Shown piece after piece: positions 20,275-29,336 of a DNA stretch of 64,000 nucleotides. The DNA is taken from NCBI GenBank assembly GCA_964434345.1, contig CAYSUY010000001.1, positions 1 through 64,000 of the forward strand, written 5' to 3'. The position numbers and the translations under genes are program-made. This DNA is from CAIOSQ01 sp964434345. Its GTDB lineage: Bacteria > Pseudomonadota > Alphaproteobacteria > CACIAM-22H2. Under the pieces are notes generated by a model, which ran no database searches, was not told where the DNA came from, and worked only from the letters and a program-made list of their open reading frames with translations. Each line of letters opens with the position of its first letter. The stretch's first letter is position 1.

Positions 20275-20820
20275 TTACGCCGGCAGCGGCAGAAGATAAT
20301 CGGCTTCGGGCGAGTAGATCGCACCGTCCGTGCGCCTGTGGCTCGAGAACAGGGTGAAGCGGTCGACGTCGAACGGACCCGCGCGGAAGAGTGCGTGATG
20401 GGCGAAATAGCCCTGGGCGCGCAGGACGGATACGCCGGCGCAGCGGGCAAGCGTCACATGCGGGCGGAAGCGGCGCCCCTCGGGCGGCGACCCGGCGCGG
20501 ACGAGCGCCGATTCGATGTTGCGTTGGAGGTGCATCAGCGGATCGCTCTTTTCGACGCCGGCCCAGAGCACGCGCAGTTCGTCGCCCGTCGAGAAATGAC
20601 CGACGCCCGACAGGGTCAGCGCGAAGCCGGGCGCACGAACGCGCATGAGCGCCTCGTGCATGTCTTCCGCGTCGCCCTCGCTGACCTCGCCGATGAAGCG
20701 CAGCGTCAGGTGGAGGTTGTCCGGTGGCTCCCAATCCGCTCCCGGAACGCCTCCGAAGATCCCGGTCAGCGCAAGGCGGATATCCTCTGGCAGTTCGAGG
20801 CCGACGAACAGGCGGATCAT
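20275..20820 (-). CDS. thpR: RNA 2',3'-cyclic phosphodiesterase
   Basis: This 181-residue member of the LigT/2H phosphoesterase family has both catalytic HxTx motifs: HLTL (H37) and HVTL (H121). The N-terminus MIRLFVGLELPEDIR is typical. The family hydrolyses RNA 2',3'-cyclic phosphates and can ligate tRNA halves in vitro. It is convergent with the SDR gene, 16 bases away, and divergent from the AGE-family gene. Confidence 0.93.
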   Translation of the reverse strand: MIRLFVGLELPEDIRLALTGIFGGVPGADWEPPDNLHLTLRFIGEVSEGDAEDMHEALMRVRAPGFALTLSGVGHFSTGDELRVLWAGVEKSDPLMHLQRNIESALVRAGSPPEGRRFRPHVTLARCAGVSVLRAQGYFAHHALFRAGPFDVDRFTLFSSHRRTDGAIYSPEADYLLPLPA

Positions 20821-20921
20821 GGCGCACGGAACCTTCGATCTGAGGCGTCGAGGGTCCGGCGATTCGCGATCCGCGGCAAGCCTTGCGCGGCGCGCGGCCG
20901 TGGGAGGAACATGCGCAGGTC

Positions 20922-22130
20922 ATGACCGTCCCCGATTTCCGTTCCCCGGCATTCCTGCGCGATCACATCGCGTGGATGATTGGCTTCCTCCATCCGCGTT
21001 GCATCGACCCGCGCGGCGGCTTTTTCCACTATTACGCGCTCGATGGCGGGCTGCGCGACCCGGACAAGCGCGCGTTGGTGAGTTCGGCGCGCATGGTGGT
21101 CTCCTTCGCGATGGCGGCGCGCGTGCTGGAAACCGATCGTTTCGACGGTGCCATCCGGCATGGCCTGCGATTCCTGCGCGACGTACATCGCGATCCGCGA
21201 ACCGGCGGATATGCCTGGATGGTCGCCTTCCGCGACGGCGCCTGGCGCGCGAGCGAACCGGAGAACCAATGCTACGGCCTCGTCCACGTGATGCTCGCCT
21301 ACGCGCATGCCGCGATGGCCGGGGTCGCCGAGGCGCGCGGCTGGCTCGAGGAACTCGACGCCACGTTGGACGCGCGTCTCTGGGAAGAGGCGCATGGACT
21401 TTACGCAGATGTCGCAAGCGCTGATTGGTCGGTCACCGATCCCTATCGCGGCCAGAACGCGAACATGCATGGCTGCGAGGCGCTGCTCGCCGCGCATGCC
21501 GCCACCGGCGCGGCCCGCTATCTCGACCGCGCGGCGCGGATCGCCGGATCCCTGTGCCTCAGCCTCGCAGATCAGACCGGTGGGCTGGTCTGGGAGCATT
21601 ACCACCCTGGCTGGATCCCGGACTGGAGCTACGCCAAGGGCGATTTCAGCAACGGATACCGGCCCTGGGGTTTCCAGCCCGGACATCAGACCGAATGGAC
21701 CAAACTGCTCCTGCAGCTCCATGCCCGGCGTCCAGAGGGCTGGATGCTCGCGCGTGCCCGCGACCTGTTCGACACGGCCATCGCGCGGGCCTGGGACCCC
21801 GTCCATGGCGGTCTCGTCTACAGTCTCGAGCCGGATCTCTCGGTCGCCAACGCGGACAAGTATTTCTGGGTCCAGATCGAGTCCGCGGCGGCGGCGGGAT
21901 TGCTGGCGCGGGCGACCGGCGAGGGCGCCTATTGGGAGCGCCATGACATGCTCTGGCGCTATTGCTGGACCCATCTGGTCGACCACGCGCAGGGCTCGTG
22001 GCACAAGCTGCTCGGGCCGGACAACGCTCGCATCGCCACCGACAAGGGCAGCGGCGGCAAGGATTATCACGTCATCGGGGCGTGCTTCGATCTGCTCTCG
22101 CCCTGCCCGCCGCAGCGACCGCCGGCCTGA
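20922..22130 (+). CDS. AGE-family (N-acylglucosamine 2-epimerase-like) sugar isomerase
   Basis: This 402-residue (alpha/alpha)6-barrel protein of the AGE/RenBP/YihS family shows RALVSSARMVVSFAMAARV near the N-terminus, ENQCYGLVHVMLAYAHAAMAG in the middle and YFWVQIESAAAAGLLAR towards the end. These carry the conserved Arg, His and Glu residues typical of ketose-aldose isomerases and 2-epimerases. Whether it acts on mannose, glucose, a sulfoquinovose-type sugar or N-acylglucosamine cannot be told. Start 20922 follows GGAGGAACATGCGCAGGTC. It lies beside, but on its own unit from, the sugar transporter cluster and may contribute to sugar metabolism. Confidence 0.88.
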   Translation: MTVPDFRSPAFLRDHIAWMIGFLHPRCIDPRGGFFHYYALDGGLRDPDKRALVSSARMVVSFAMAARVLETDRFDGAIRHGLRFLRDVHRDPRTGGYAWMVAFRDGAWRASEPENQCYGLVHVMLAYAHAAMAGVAEARGWLEELDATLDARLWEEAHGLYADVASADWSVTDPYRGQNANMHGCEALLAAHAATGAARYLDRAARIAGSLCLSLADQTGGLVWEHYHPGWIPDWSYAKGDFSNGYRPWGFQPGHQTEWTKLLLQLHARRPEGWMLARARDLFDTAIARAWDPVHGGLVYSLEPDLSVANADKYFWVQIESAAAAGLLARATGEGAYWERHDMLWRYCWTHLVDHAQGSWHKLLGPDNARIATDKGSGGKDYHVIGACFDLLSPCPPQRPPA

Positions 22131-22139
22131 GTTACGGGT

Positions 22140-23186
22140 TCAGGGGCACGGGTTTGGATTGCCCGCGTGGATCGCCTCGATCCGCGCCAGCACGTCGCTG
22201 GAGAGGTCGAGATCGATCGAACGGGCGTTCGTGTCCAGCTGGTCCAGCGTCGTGGCGCCGATGATGGTGGCGGTGACGAAGGCGCGCGAATTGACGAAGG
22301 CGAGGGCCATCTGGGCCGGATCGAGACCGGCTTCGCGGGCCAGTGCCACATAGGCCGTGGTCGCCGCCTCCTGGCGCGGCTTGTCGTAGCGTTTGAAGCG
22401 CTGGAACAGGGTCAGCCGTGCGCCGGCCGGCCGCGCGCCACCGAGATATTTGCCGGCGAGCAGTCCCATCGCCAGGGGCGAGTAGGCGAGCAGGCCGCAG
22501 CGCGCGCGAATGGCCATCTCGGCGAGGCCGATCTCGAAGACGCGGTTGAGAAGGCTGTAGGGGTTCTGGATTGCCTGCACGCGCGGCACACCGGATTGCG
22601 CGGCGCAGTTGAGATGCTCGGCGAGGCCCCACGGGGTTTCGTTGGACACGCCCACATGCCGGACCTTGCCGGCGGTCACGAGGTCGGCGAGGACACCGAG
22701 TGTCTCCTCGATCGGCACGCCGTCGCGTGCGGGCTCGTGGACGTAGTCCTGACGTCCGAAGACGTTCGTGCCGCGATCCGGAGAATGGGTCTGGTAGAGG
22801 TCGATGTAGTCGGTGCGCAGGCGACGCAGCGAGCCGTCGACCGCGGCCATGATCGCGGCGCGGTCGAGCCTGCCTTTGCCGTCGCGCATGTGCGGTGAAC
22901 TGTTGTTCGCACCGACCACCTTGCTGCCGATGATCACCCGCGCGCGCATGCCCGGACGCTGCGCCAGCCAGGATCCGATATGCCGTTCGGTGTCGCCCTG
23001 CGTCTCCGCGGTCGGCGGCACGGGGTACATCTCGGCGGTGTCGATGAAGTTGACGCCGTGCGTCTCGACCGCGCGGTCGAGCTGGGCATGGGCGTCGGCT
23101 TCGGAATTCTGCACGCCCCAGGTCATCGTGCCGAGGCAGATGACGGAAACGTCGAGATCGGTCGTGCCGAGGCGGCGGTACTTCAT
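22140..23186 (-). CDS. tas: Aldo/keto reductase, Tas-like
   Basis: This 348-residue NADPH-dependent aldo/keto reductase has almost the length of E. coli Tas. It shows MKYRRLGTTDLDVSVICLGTMTWG, the catalytic Asp/Tyr region FIDTAEMYPVPP, and VGVSNETPWGLAEHL. The cofactor-binding end reads IIGATTLDQLDTN. The physiological substrate of Tas-type enzymes is uncertain. It is convergent with the AGE-family gene and lies 30 bases downstream of the FIST gene, probably as the third gene of the arylesterase-FIST-tas unit. Confidence 0.9.
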   Translation of the reverse strand: MKYRRLGTTDLDVSVICLGTMTWGVQNSEADAHAQLDRAVETHGVNFIDTAEMYPVPPTAETQGDTERHIGSWLAQRPGMRARVIIGSKVVGANNSSPHMRDGKGRLDRAAIMAAVDGSLRRLRTDYIDLYQTHSPDRGTNVFGRQDYVHEPARDGVPIEETLGVLADLVTAGKVRHVGVSNETPWGLAEHLNCAAQSGVPRVQAIQNPYSLLNRVFEIGLAEMAIRARCGLLAYSPLAMGLLAGKYLGGARPAGARLTLFQRFKRYDKPRQEAATTAYVALAREAGLDPAQMALAFVNSRAFVTATIIGATTLDQLDTNARSIDLDLSSDVLARIEAIHAGNPNPCP

Positions 23187-23216
23187 CGGAGGCGTCCTTC
23201 GCGGGCGGAGCGTTGC

Positions 23217-24335
23217 TCAGGCGAGCAACGCGAGGACGCCGGTATAGCCGTAGAGGCGCGCGCCGAAAATCTCTCCGTCGCAGAACAGACCGGCCAGCGG
23301 CATGTCGCCGATCCCTGCGCGCAGGATGTCGAGTTCGCCGGCCGGATCGGCAAACAGGTTCGGCCCGCGCGCGATGCAGCTGTAATAGAGCGCGGCGCGC
23401 GCAGCGGGTGCCTTGCGCCGCGCGCGCGCCGCCATGGCGCGCAGATCCTGCGCCGCGCCGGCCCGGTCGCGGCGGACGAAGATCAGTTCCCGGCCCGGCT
23501 CCGCGGCGTCGCCGATCGCGACGGTGCCGTTCGACGGGTCGATGCCCACGATGTTGCGCACGAGATAGTCTCCGTCGCCGCCACCGGCGATCGGCAGGGC
23601 GACATGCAGACGCCGCGCGGCGGCGTCGCGCTCCTCCGCCGGCAGGCGAAGCAGGTCGTCGTGCAACGCCTCGAGGGCGGGCCGATCGTCGAGCGTCTCG
23701 ATCAGGCCGCCCTCTGCCCGCGTGATGCGATGCCGGCCCGGGCCCAGCGGCGCGCAGCCCTGCGTCACGTCGACAGCGGCGACGATCCCGGGGGCGAACA
23801 CCGCGCCGGATACCGGCCCCATCCCCGCGGCACCCGCAACCTGGGGCAGAGGGACGCGCGACGATCCCAGGCCACCGATCGTGTTGCATCGGGCGAGGTC
23901 GGCGAGATCGTCGAGACGATCGGAGAGGCCGGCGTCCCGCCCGTCCCCATGGACGATGGCGGTGCAGCCGGGGCGCGCGGTGACCCAGGCGGCGAGGCCC
24001 GGCTCGAGTCCGCCCCGCGACGTGGGATCGATCAGGCGCACGGAGCCCGCGGGGATCGCCGCGGTCATGACCGAAAGCGCGGGCTCGTCGAAATGGATCT
24101 GCCCGTCGCCCATGATCCCGAGGCCGGCCGTGCCGACCCAGGCGGCGATGCCGGTCACGCCGCGCAGATGGGCCACGATCGCGTCGAATTCCCCGGCGAG
24201 ATGGTCGCTTGCATAGACGAAGCCGAGCGTGGCACCCGCGCGCGGATCGAGCCGCGCGAGGCAGGCATCGGCGAGCTGGTTCCAGTCTTCGGATCCGGAT
24301 GCGTTGGCGGTCTGGAACATGGGCGCCCCGGTCAT
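23217..24335 (-). CDS. FIST-domain sensory/ligand-binding protein
   Basis: This 372-residue soluble protein matches the FIST N plus FIST C architecture. The N-terminal half contains AWVGTAGLGIMGDGQIHFDEPALSV; the C-terminal half has ALYYSCIARGPNLFADPAGEL and GLFCDGEIFGARLYGYTGVLALLA, the usual FIST_C signature with its cysteine. FIST domains are proposed to bind small ligands such as amino acids, normally next to signal transduction domains; this one has no output domain. Its ATG overlaps the arylesterase stop codon (ATGA), so they are translationally coupled. Confidence 0.85.
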   Translation of the reverse strand: MTGAPMFQTANASGSEDWNQLADACLARLDPRAGATLGFVYASDHLAGEFDAIVAHLRGVTGIAAWVGTAGLGIMGDGQIHFDEPALSVMTAAIPAGSVRLIDPTSRGGLEPGLAAWVTARPGCTAIVHGDGRDAGLSDRLDDLADLARCNTIGGLGSSRVPLPQVAGAAGMGPVSGAVFAPGIVAAVDVTQGCAPLGPGRHRITRAEGGLIETLDDRPALEALHDDLLRLPAEERDAAARRLHVALPIAGGGDGDYLVRNIVGIDPSNGTVAIGDAAEPGRELIFVRRDRAGAAQDLRAMAARARRKAPAARAALYYSCIARGPNLFADPAGELDILRAGIGDMPLAGLFCDGEIFGARLYGYTGVLALLA

Positions 24336-25045
24336 GCGCCGAGCAGACGACGTATCGCGGGCAGGATGCGGTCGACCAGGACCGCGACCCCCGCAGGATT
24401 GGGGTGTATCCCGTCCTGCTGGTTCAACTCGGGGCGCGCAGCGACGCCGTCGAGGAAGAAGGGATAGAGCGCGACCGCATGCCGGGCGGCGAGGGCCGGG
24501 AACACCGCGGCGAAACGCTCCGCGTAGTCGCGGCCGAGATTGGGAGGTGCGGCCATGCCGGCGAGCAGGACCTGCACGTCGCGGGCGCGCAGGCGCGCGA
24601 CGATCCGATCGAGATTGGCTTCCATGCGCTCGGGCGGCAGGCCGCGCAGCCCGTCATTCGCGCCGAGCGCGACGACGGCGTGGCTGGGGGGCGTGTCGCC
24701 GATCATCCAGTCGAGCCGCGCGAGACCGCCGGCGCTGGTGTCGCCCGAGACGCCGCCATTGATCACCTCGACGGCGATCCCGGCCGCGGACAGCGCCTGC
24801 TGCAGCCGGGCGGGAAAGGCCTCCGCCTGCGGCAGGCCATAGCCGGCAGTCAGGCTGTCACCGAGCAGGAGCAGGCGCGCCGCGGCGGTGCGTGGCTGCG
24901 CCGCGGCGCGCCAACCGGTCGCCAGCGCCGCCGCTGCCAGGACGGCGCGACGCGCATTGACAAGCGCGGCGCGGCGGCCATATCGGGGCGCGGCGTCGCG
25001 CCGGTCGGGCGATCCGGGTTGTCTCCAGCGGGCGGTGCGTTCCAT
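24332..25045 (-). CDS. tesA: Arylesterase / TesA-like GDSL hydrolase
   Basis: This SGNH/GDSL-family lipase-esterase has the nucleophile block LLLGDSLTAGYGL, the block III motif ALGANDGLRG and the C-terminal Asp/His motif DGIHPNPAGV. The N-terminus contains paired arginines and a hydrophobic segment (ARRAVLAAAALATGWRAAAQ), so it is probably exported. The ATG given (25045) overlaps the start codon of the divergent ABC ATPase, leaving no room for a promoter; the true start may be a downstream non-ATG codon. The divergent arrangement with a ybbA/ybbP-like transporter pair is the same as in E. coli, which supports the TesA assignment. Confidence 0.87.
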   Translation of the reverse strand: MERTARWRQPGSPDRRDAAPRYGRRAALVNARRAVLAAAALATGWRAAAQPRTAAARLLLLGDSLTAGYGLPQAEAFPARLQQALSAAGIAVEVINGGVSGDTSAGGLARLDWMIGDTPPSHAVVALGANDGLRGLPPERMEANLDRIVARLRARDVQVLLAGMAAPPNLGRDYAERFAAVFPALAARHAVALYPFFLDGVAARPELNQQDGIHPNPAGVAVLVDRILPAIRRLLGA

Positions 25046-25760
25046 GTCCATCCAGCAGCGCGATCCGATCGTCGAACTCGACGGGGTGCGTCTCACACTT
25101 GCGTCGCTCGCGGGCGAGGTCAATATCCTGCGCGGCATAGATCTTCGGGTCCTGCGTGGCGAGACGCTGGCCGTCGTCGGTCCATCGGGCTCGGGCAAGT
25201 CGACCATGATGATGGTGATGGCGGGCCTGGAGCGCGCATCGTCCGGCAGCGTGCGCATCGCCGGACAGGATCTCGACACGCTCGACGAGGACGGGCTGGC
25301 ACTGTTCCGCCGCCGGCACGTCGGGATCGTCTTCCAGGGATTTCATCTGATCCCCACCATGACGGCGCGCGAGAACGTCGCGGTGCCGCTCGAATTCGCC
25401 GGGCTGCCCGATGCATTCGCCCGCGCCCAGTCCGCGCTGGCGGCGGTCGGCCTCGCGCATCGTCTGGACCATTACCCTGGCCAGCTGTCCGGCGGCGAGC
25501 AGCAGCGCGTCGCCCTGGCCCGCGCGCTCGTCGTCGAGCCCGATCTGCTGCTCGCCGACGAACCGACCGGCAATCTCGATCAGGCCACCGGCCAGCAGAT
25601 CGTCGCGCTGCTCTTCGACCTGGCGCGGGAACGTGGCGCGACGCTGGTCCTGATCACGCACGACGCAGAGCTGGCGCGGCGCTGCGGACGGATGGTCCGC
25701 CTGCAGGATGGCCGGGTCCTGGAGGACGCGCGCGCCGACGCCACGCGGGCCGGGTCATGA
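25044..25760 (+). CDS. YbbA-like ABC transporter ATP-binding protein
   Basis: This 238-residue ATPase of the LolD/MacB type has Walker A GPSGSGKSTMM, signature LSGGEQQRVALARAL, Walker B LLLADEPTGNLD and the switch region VLITHDAELARRCGR. It precedes a FtsX-fold permease with an ATGA overlap and is divergent from the arylesterase, the conserved tesA / ybbA-ybbP arrangement. Such transporters are thought to act in envelope lipid or lipoprotein handling or efflux, but the substrate is unsettled. Start 25044 (MSIQQRDPIVEL) is the only sensible one. Confidence 0.94.
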   Translation: MSIQQRDPIVELDGVRLTLASLAGEVNILRGIDLRVLRGETLAVVGPSGSGKSTMMMVMAGLERASSGSVRIAGQDLDTLDEDGLALFRRRHVGIVFQGFHLIPTMTARENVAVPLEFAGLPDAFARAQSALAAVGLAHRLDHYPGQLSGGEQQRVALARALVVEPDLLLADEPTGNLDQATGQQIVALLFDLARERGATLVLITHDAELARRCGRMVRLQDGRVLEDARADATRAGS

Positions 25761-28282
25761 GCGTGCTGGCGACGTGGCGCCTCGCGCTGACCCTCGCCCG
25801 GCGGGAGATGCGTGGCGGCATCAAGGGGTTCCGGGTCTTCATCGCCTGTCTCGCCCTGGGTGTGGGGGCGATCGCGGGCGTGGGGTCGCTGGCCGATGCC
25901 GTGACGCGCGGCCTGCGCGATGACGGTCGCCGGCTCCTGGGCGGCGACGTCGAGCTGTCCTTCACCCATCGCGAGGCGACGTCCGAGCAGCGGGCGCATC
26001 TCGCGGCCGCAGGGCGCGTCGCCGTCGTGGCCGAGATGCGGGCGATGGCGCGCGCGCCGGACGGGCGGAGCCTGAGCGAACTGAAGGCCGTCGATGGGGC
26101 GTATCCCCTGGTCGGCGGGTTGCGTCTTGCGACCGGGGCACCGCTCGCCGAGACGATCGCGGTGCGCGACGGCCTCTGGGGGGCCGTGGTCGAGCCCGCC
26201 GTCCTGGCGCGGCTCGCGCTTCAGGTCGGCGACCGGCTGCGGATCGGCGACCAGGATTATGCGATCCGCGGCGTGATCGACAGCGAACCCGATCGCGGGG
26301 CCAATGTCTTCACGCTGGGGCCGCGGGTGCTGGTGTCGCTGGACAGTCTCGGCGGGACCGGGCTTGTGCAGCCTGGCAGCCTGATCCGCTGGCAGTATCG
26401 CGTCGCTCTCGCCGATCCCTTGGGGGCGGAGCGTTTCCTGGCTGACCTCAAGACCCGGTTTCCGACGGCGGGCTGGCGGATCCGGTCGGTCGCCGACGCG
26501 GCGCCCGGCCTGCAGCGCTGGGTCGATCGCATCGCGATGTTTCTCACCCTCGTCGGCCTGACGGCCCTTCTGGTCGGCGGCGTCGGGGTCGCCAACGCCG
26601 TGCGCAGCTTCGTCGAAGGCCGGATCGCGACCATCGCGACCCTGAAATGCATCGGCGCGACCGGCGGGCTCGTCCTCGTCACCTATCTGGTCCAGGTGAT
26701 GGCCATGGCCGTGCTCGGTATCGCCCTTGGGCTTGCGATCGGCGCATCGATCCCGCTGATCGCCGCGCCCTTCGTGGCGGGAGCGCTCGGCGTCGGTGTC
26801 GCGGGCGGCGTCTATCCCACGGCCCTCGGCCTCGCGGCGATCTATGGTGTCCTCGTCGCCTTCGCCTTCGCCCTCTGGCCGATCGCGCGGGCGCGGGACG
26901 TTCCGGCGGCCGCGCTTTTCCGGTCCCTGATCGCGCCGCCGCAGGCCTGGCCGCGCGCGGATGTCGCGCTCGCCACGCTCGTCGCGGTTGCCGCGCTCGC
27001 GGGGCTCGCCGTGGCGACCTCTCTGGACCGCCGGCTCGGGGCCGGTTTCGTTGCCGGTGCCCTGGCGTGCTTCATCCTGTTCCGCCTCGCGGCGGCGGCG
27101 ATCGGACGCCTCGCGCGCGCCGCCCCGGCACCGCGCAGCCCGATGCTTCGGCTCGCGCTCGCGAATCTCCACCGGCCCGGCGGCAATCTTCCTGGCATCG
27201 TGCTCTCCCTCGGCCTCGGACTCACGGTTCTGGCGATCATCTCGCTCGTGCACGGCAATTTTGCGCGCGCCCTGCAGACGCAGCTGCCGGCCATCGCGCC
27301 CAGCTTCTTCTTCATCGACATCCAACCCGATCAGGTCGACGAATTCGACGCGGTGCTTCGCGATGCGCCGGGCATCGGGGTTGTCCAGCGGGTGCCGAAT
27401 CTTCGCGGGCGCATCACGAAGCTCAACGGCGTGCCGGTCGACCAGGCCGTGGTCGCTCCCGAAGCGCAATGGGCAATCGGCTCGGATCGCGGTCTCACCT
27501 ATGCGCGCACCCTGCCGCCCGACGCGCGACTGGTCGCGGGCGAATGGTGGGCGCCGGATTACAGCGGGCCGCCTCTTGTCTCCTTCGACGCTCAGATCGC
27601 CGCCGGCATGGGTCTGCGCCTTGGCGACACGATCACCCTCAACGTGCTGGGGCGCGAACTGACGGCGCGGATCGCCAATCTCCGGGCGATCGACTGGACC
27701 ACGCTCGGGATCAACTTCACGCTCATCCTGGCGCCGGGAGCGTTGGAGGGGGCGCCGCAGACCTGGATCGCGACCGCCCAGGTGGACCGCGCGCACGAGG
27801 ATGCGCTCGAGCGCCTGCTGGTGGAACGTCTGCCCAATGTCTCGGCGATCCGTATCCGTGATGCCCTTGGCGCGGTCGAGTCGATGCTGGACGGGATCGC
27901 GCGCGCCGCGCGCCTCACCGCCGGCGTCACGTTGCTGGCGGGTGCGCTCACCCTGGCCGGGGCGATCGCGGCGACCCAGCGCCGCCGCATCTACGATGCG
28001 GTCATTCTCAAGGTCCTGGGCGCGCGGCGTCGGGAAATCCTGCGCGCCCTGCTCGTGGAGTTCGGCCTGATCGGCGTCGCCGTATCGGTGCTCGCGACCA
28101 TGTTCGGCGGGATAGCGGCATGGATCCTGGTCACCCGCTATCTCAAGGTCGATTTCGCGTGGCTGCCGTCGACCCTGTTCACGGTGGTGGCGACATCGAC
28201 CGCGGCGGTGATCCTGATCGGGCTCGCCGGGACATGGCGCGCGCTCGGCCACAAGCCGGCGGCCTCGCTCCGGCAGGGATGA
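25757..28282 (+). CDS. YbbP-like FtsX-family ABC transporter permease
   Basis: This 841-residue permease has a first helix near residues 22-45 (FRVFIACLALGVGAIAGVGSLADAV), a large periplasmic domain, three central helices (about 255-375), further hydrophobic stretches, a second periplasmic domain and a final FtsX helix bundle (about 720-830). The layout of two FtsX modules fits YbbP/DUF214-type permeases. It starts on the stop codon of the ATPase gene (ATGA). I begin it at 25757 (MSVLATWRLALTLARREM); the in-frame region upstream is only the shadow of the ATPase. Confidence 0.93.
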   Translation: MSVLATWRLALTLARREMRGGIKGFRVFIACLALGVGAIAGVGSLADAVTRGLRDDGRRLLGGDVELSFTHREATSEQRAHLAAAGRVAVVAEMRAMARAPDGRSLSELKAVDGAYPLVGGLRLATGAPLAETIAVRDGLWGAVVEPAVLARLALQVGDRLRIGDQDYAIRGVIDSEPDRGANVFTLGPRVLVSLDSLGGTGLVQPGSLIRWQYRVALADPLGAERFLADLKTRFPTAGWRIRSVADAAPGLQRWVDRIAMFLTLVGLTALLVGGVGVANAVRSFVEGRIATIATLKCIGATGGLVLVTYLVQVMAMAVLGIALGLAIGASIPLIAAPFVAGALGVGVAGGVYPTALGLAAIYGVLVAFAFALWPIARARDVPAAALFRSLIAPPQAWPRADVALATLVAVAALAGLAVATSLDRRLGAGFVAGALACFILFRLAAAAIGRLARAAPAPRSPMLRLALANLHRPGGNLPGIVLSLGLGLTVLAIISLVHGNFARALQTQLPAIAPSFFFIDIQPDQVDEFDAVLRDAPGIGVVQRVPNLRGRITKLNGVPVDQAVVAPEAQWAIGSDRGLTYARTLPPDARLVAGEWWAPDYSGPPLVSFDAQIAAGMGLRLGDTITLNVLGRELTARIANLRAIDWTTLGINFTLILAPGALEGAPQTWIATAQVDRAHEDALERLLVERLPNVSAIRIRDALGAVESMLDGIARAARLTAGVTLLAGALTLAGAIAATQRRRIYDAVILKVLGARRREILRALLVEFGLIGVAVSVLATMFGGIAAWILVTRYLKVDFAWLPSTLFTVVATSTAAVILIGLAGTWRALGHKPAASLRQG

Positions 28283-28355
28283 CCAAAGCGATGCCGGTCG
28301 ACAAAACCCTTTTATTTTCCATGGGTAAGATCGGTCGATCGTCCCGGAAGCGCTA

Positions 28356-28385
28356 TTGAATCGCATGTGCACGCGCCCATATGCT
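28356..28385 (+). promoter_or_regulatory. Candidate sigma-70-type promoter of the Bax inhibitor-1 gene
   Basis: TTGAAT (28356-28361) and TATGCT (28380-28385) are spaced by 18 bases and lie 40 bases before the gene start. An AT-rich block (28297-28320) precedes them, unusual for this window. GGGAGA at 28412 gives a ribosome-binding site. Confidence 0.5.
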
Positions 28386-28425
28386 GGCACGACCCTGAAC
28401 AGGGGAGCGATGGGAGAAGAATCCG

Positions 28426-29142
28426 ATGAATAATCCGTACCTGAACCAGACGGCGCCCGGCACGACCGCGGATGTCGCGATCGATTCGGGCCTGCGTGCG
28501 CACATGCTGCGCATCTACAACTACATGGCTTCGGCGGTGCTGCTCTCGGGCATCGTCTCCTACCTGATCGTCAGCTCGCCGGCGCTGACCAATCTGCTCA
28601 TCAAGTCGCCGTTGCGCTGGGCCTTCGTGCTCGCCCCGCTGGCCTTCGTGCTGGTGATGTCGTGGCGCTTCGAGCGGATGTCCAAGACGGCGTTGCAGGG
28701 CCTCTACTGGGCCTACGCGGTCTGCATCGGCGTCTCCTTCGCGACGATCCTCTACGTCTACACCGGTGCGAGCGTCGCACGCGCGTTCTTCATGGCCGCG
28801 GGCCTGTTCGCGGGGCTCAGCCTCTACGGCTACACGACCAAGGCCGACCTGTCGAAGATCGGCACGCTGCTGATGGTCGGCATGGTGGTGGTGTTCATCG
28901 CGAGCATCGTCAACATCTTCCTTGGTTCGTCGGCGCTGCAGTTCGCGGTGTCGGTGATCGGCCTGATCGTCTTCCTCGGCCTCACGGCCTGGGACACGCA
29001 GCGGATCAAGGAGACCTATCTCGAGTTCCGCGGCACGGAGATCGAGGGCAAGATCGCCGTGATGGATGCACTGGGCCTGTACATGAACTTCGTGGCGATC
29101 TTCCAGTTCCTGGTGTCGCTGATCGGCCAGCGCGACGAGTGA
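28426..29142 (+). CDS. Bax inhibitor-1/YccA-family membrane protein
   Basis: This 238-residue inner-membrane protein has seven hydrophobic helices, the characteristic number. Examples are VLLSGIVSYLIVS, WAFVLAPLAFVLVMSW and LLMVGMVVVFIASIVNIFLG, ending MNFVAIFQFLVSLIGQRDE, a standard C-terminus in alphaproteobacteria. Family members act as pH-sensitive calcium leak channels or modulators of FtsH proteolysis. It is monocistronic, with its own promoter and a strong terminator. Confidence 0.95.
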   Translation: MNNPYLNQTAPGTTADVAIDSGLRAHMLRIYNYMASAVLLSGIVSYLIVSSPALTNLLIKSPLRWAFVLAPLAFVLVMSWRFERMSKTALQGLYWAYAVCIGVSFATILYVYTGASVARAFFMAAGLFAGLSLYGYTTKADLSKIGTLLMVGMVVVFIASIVNIFLGSSALQFAVSVIGLIVFLGLTAWDTQRIKETYLEFRGTEIEGKIAVMDALGLYMNFVAIFQFLVSLIGQRDE

Positions 29143-29184
29143 CGCTGATGTCCGCCCTCTTCGGGGGGCGGTCCGCGAAAGAGA

Positions 29185-29217
29185 CCCCGGCAGGGCGACC
29201 TGCCGGGGTTTTTCTTT
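29185..29217 (+). terminator. Rho-independent terminator after the Bax inhibitor-1 gene
   Basis: CCCCGGCAGG (29185-29194), loop GCGA, CCTGCCGGGG (29199-29208), then TTTTTCTTT. A perfect 10-bp GC stem followed by a T-run is a textbook intrinsic terminator, the clearest in the window. Confidence 0.95.
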
Positions 29218-29336
29218 GACGCGGAGCCGGGGTGCCGGATGGTGAAATCGCGGATGGACAGGCCGGTGCGCCGCGATCATCCTGCCCCGGATCCCGTTCT
29301 TGGGGCACACGTCGTTCCAACGCTGGCAGGTTCGAG

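Noticed and set aside
24209..25756. Extended N-terminus of the YbbP-like permease
   Set aside because: The in-frame extension runs through the ABC ATPase gene in the wrong frame; the real start overlaps the ATPase stop at 25757.
25580..28390. A 936-residue antisense reading frame opposite the YbbP-like permease
   Set aside because: Arg/Asp/Glu-rich low-complexity product, opposite a clear FtsX-type permease.
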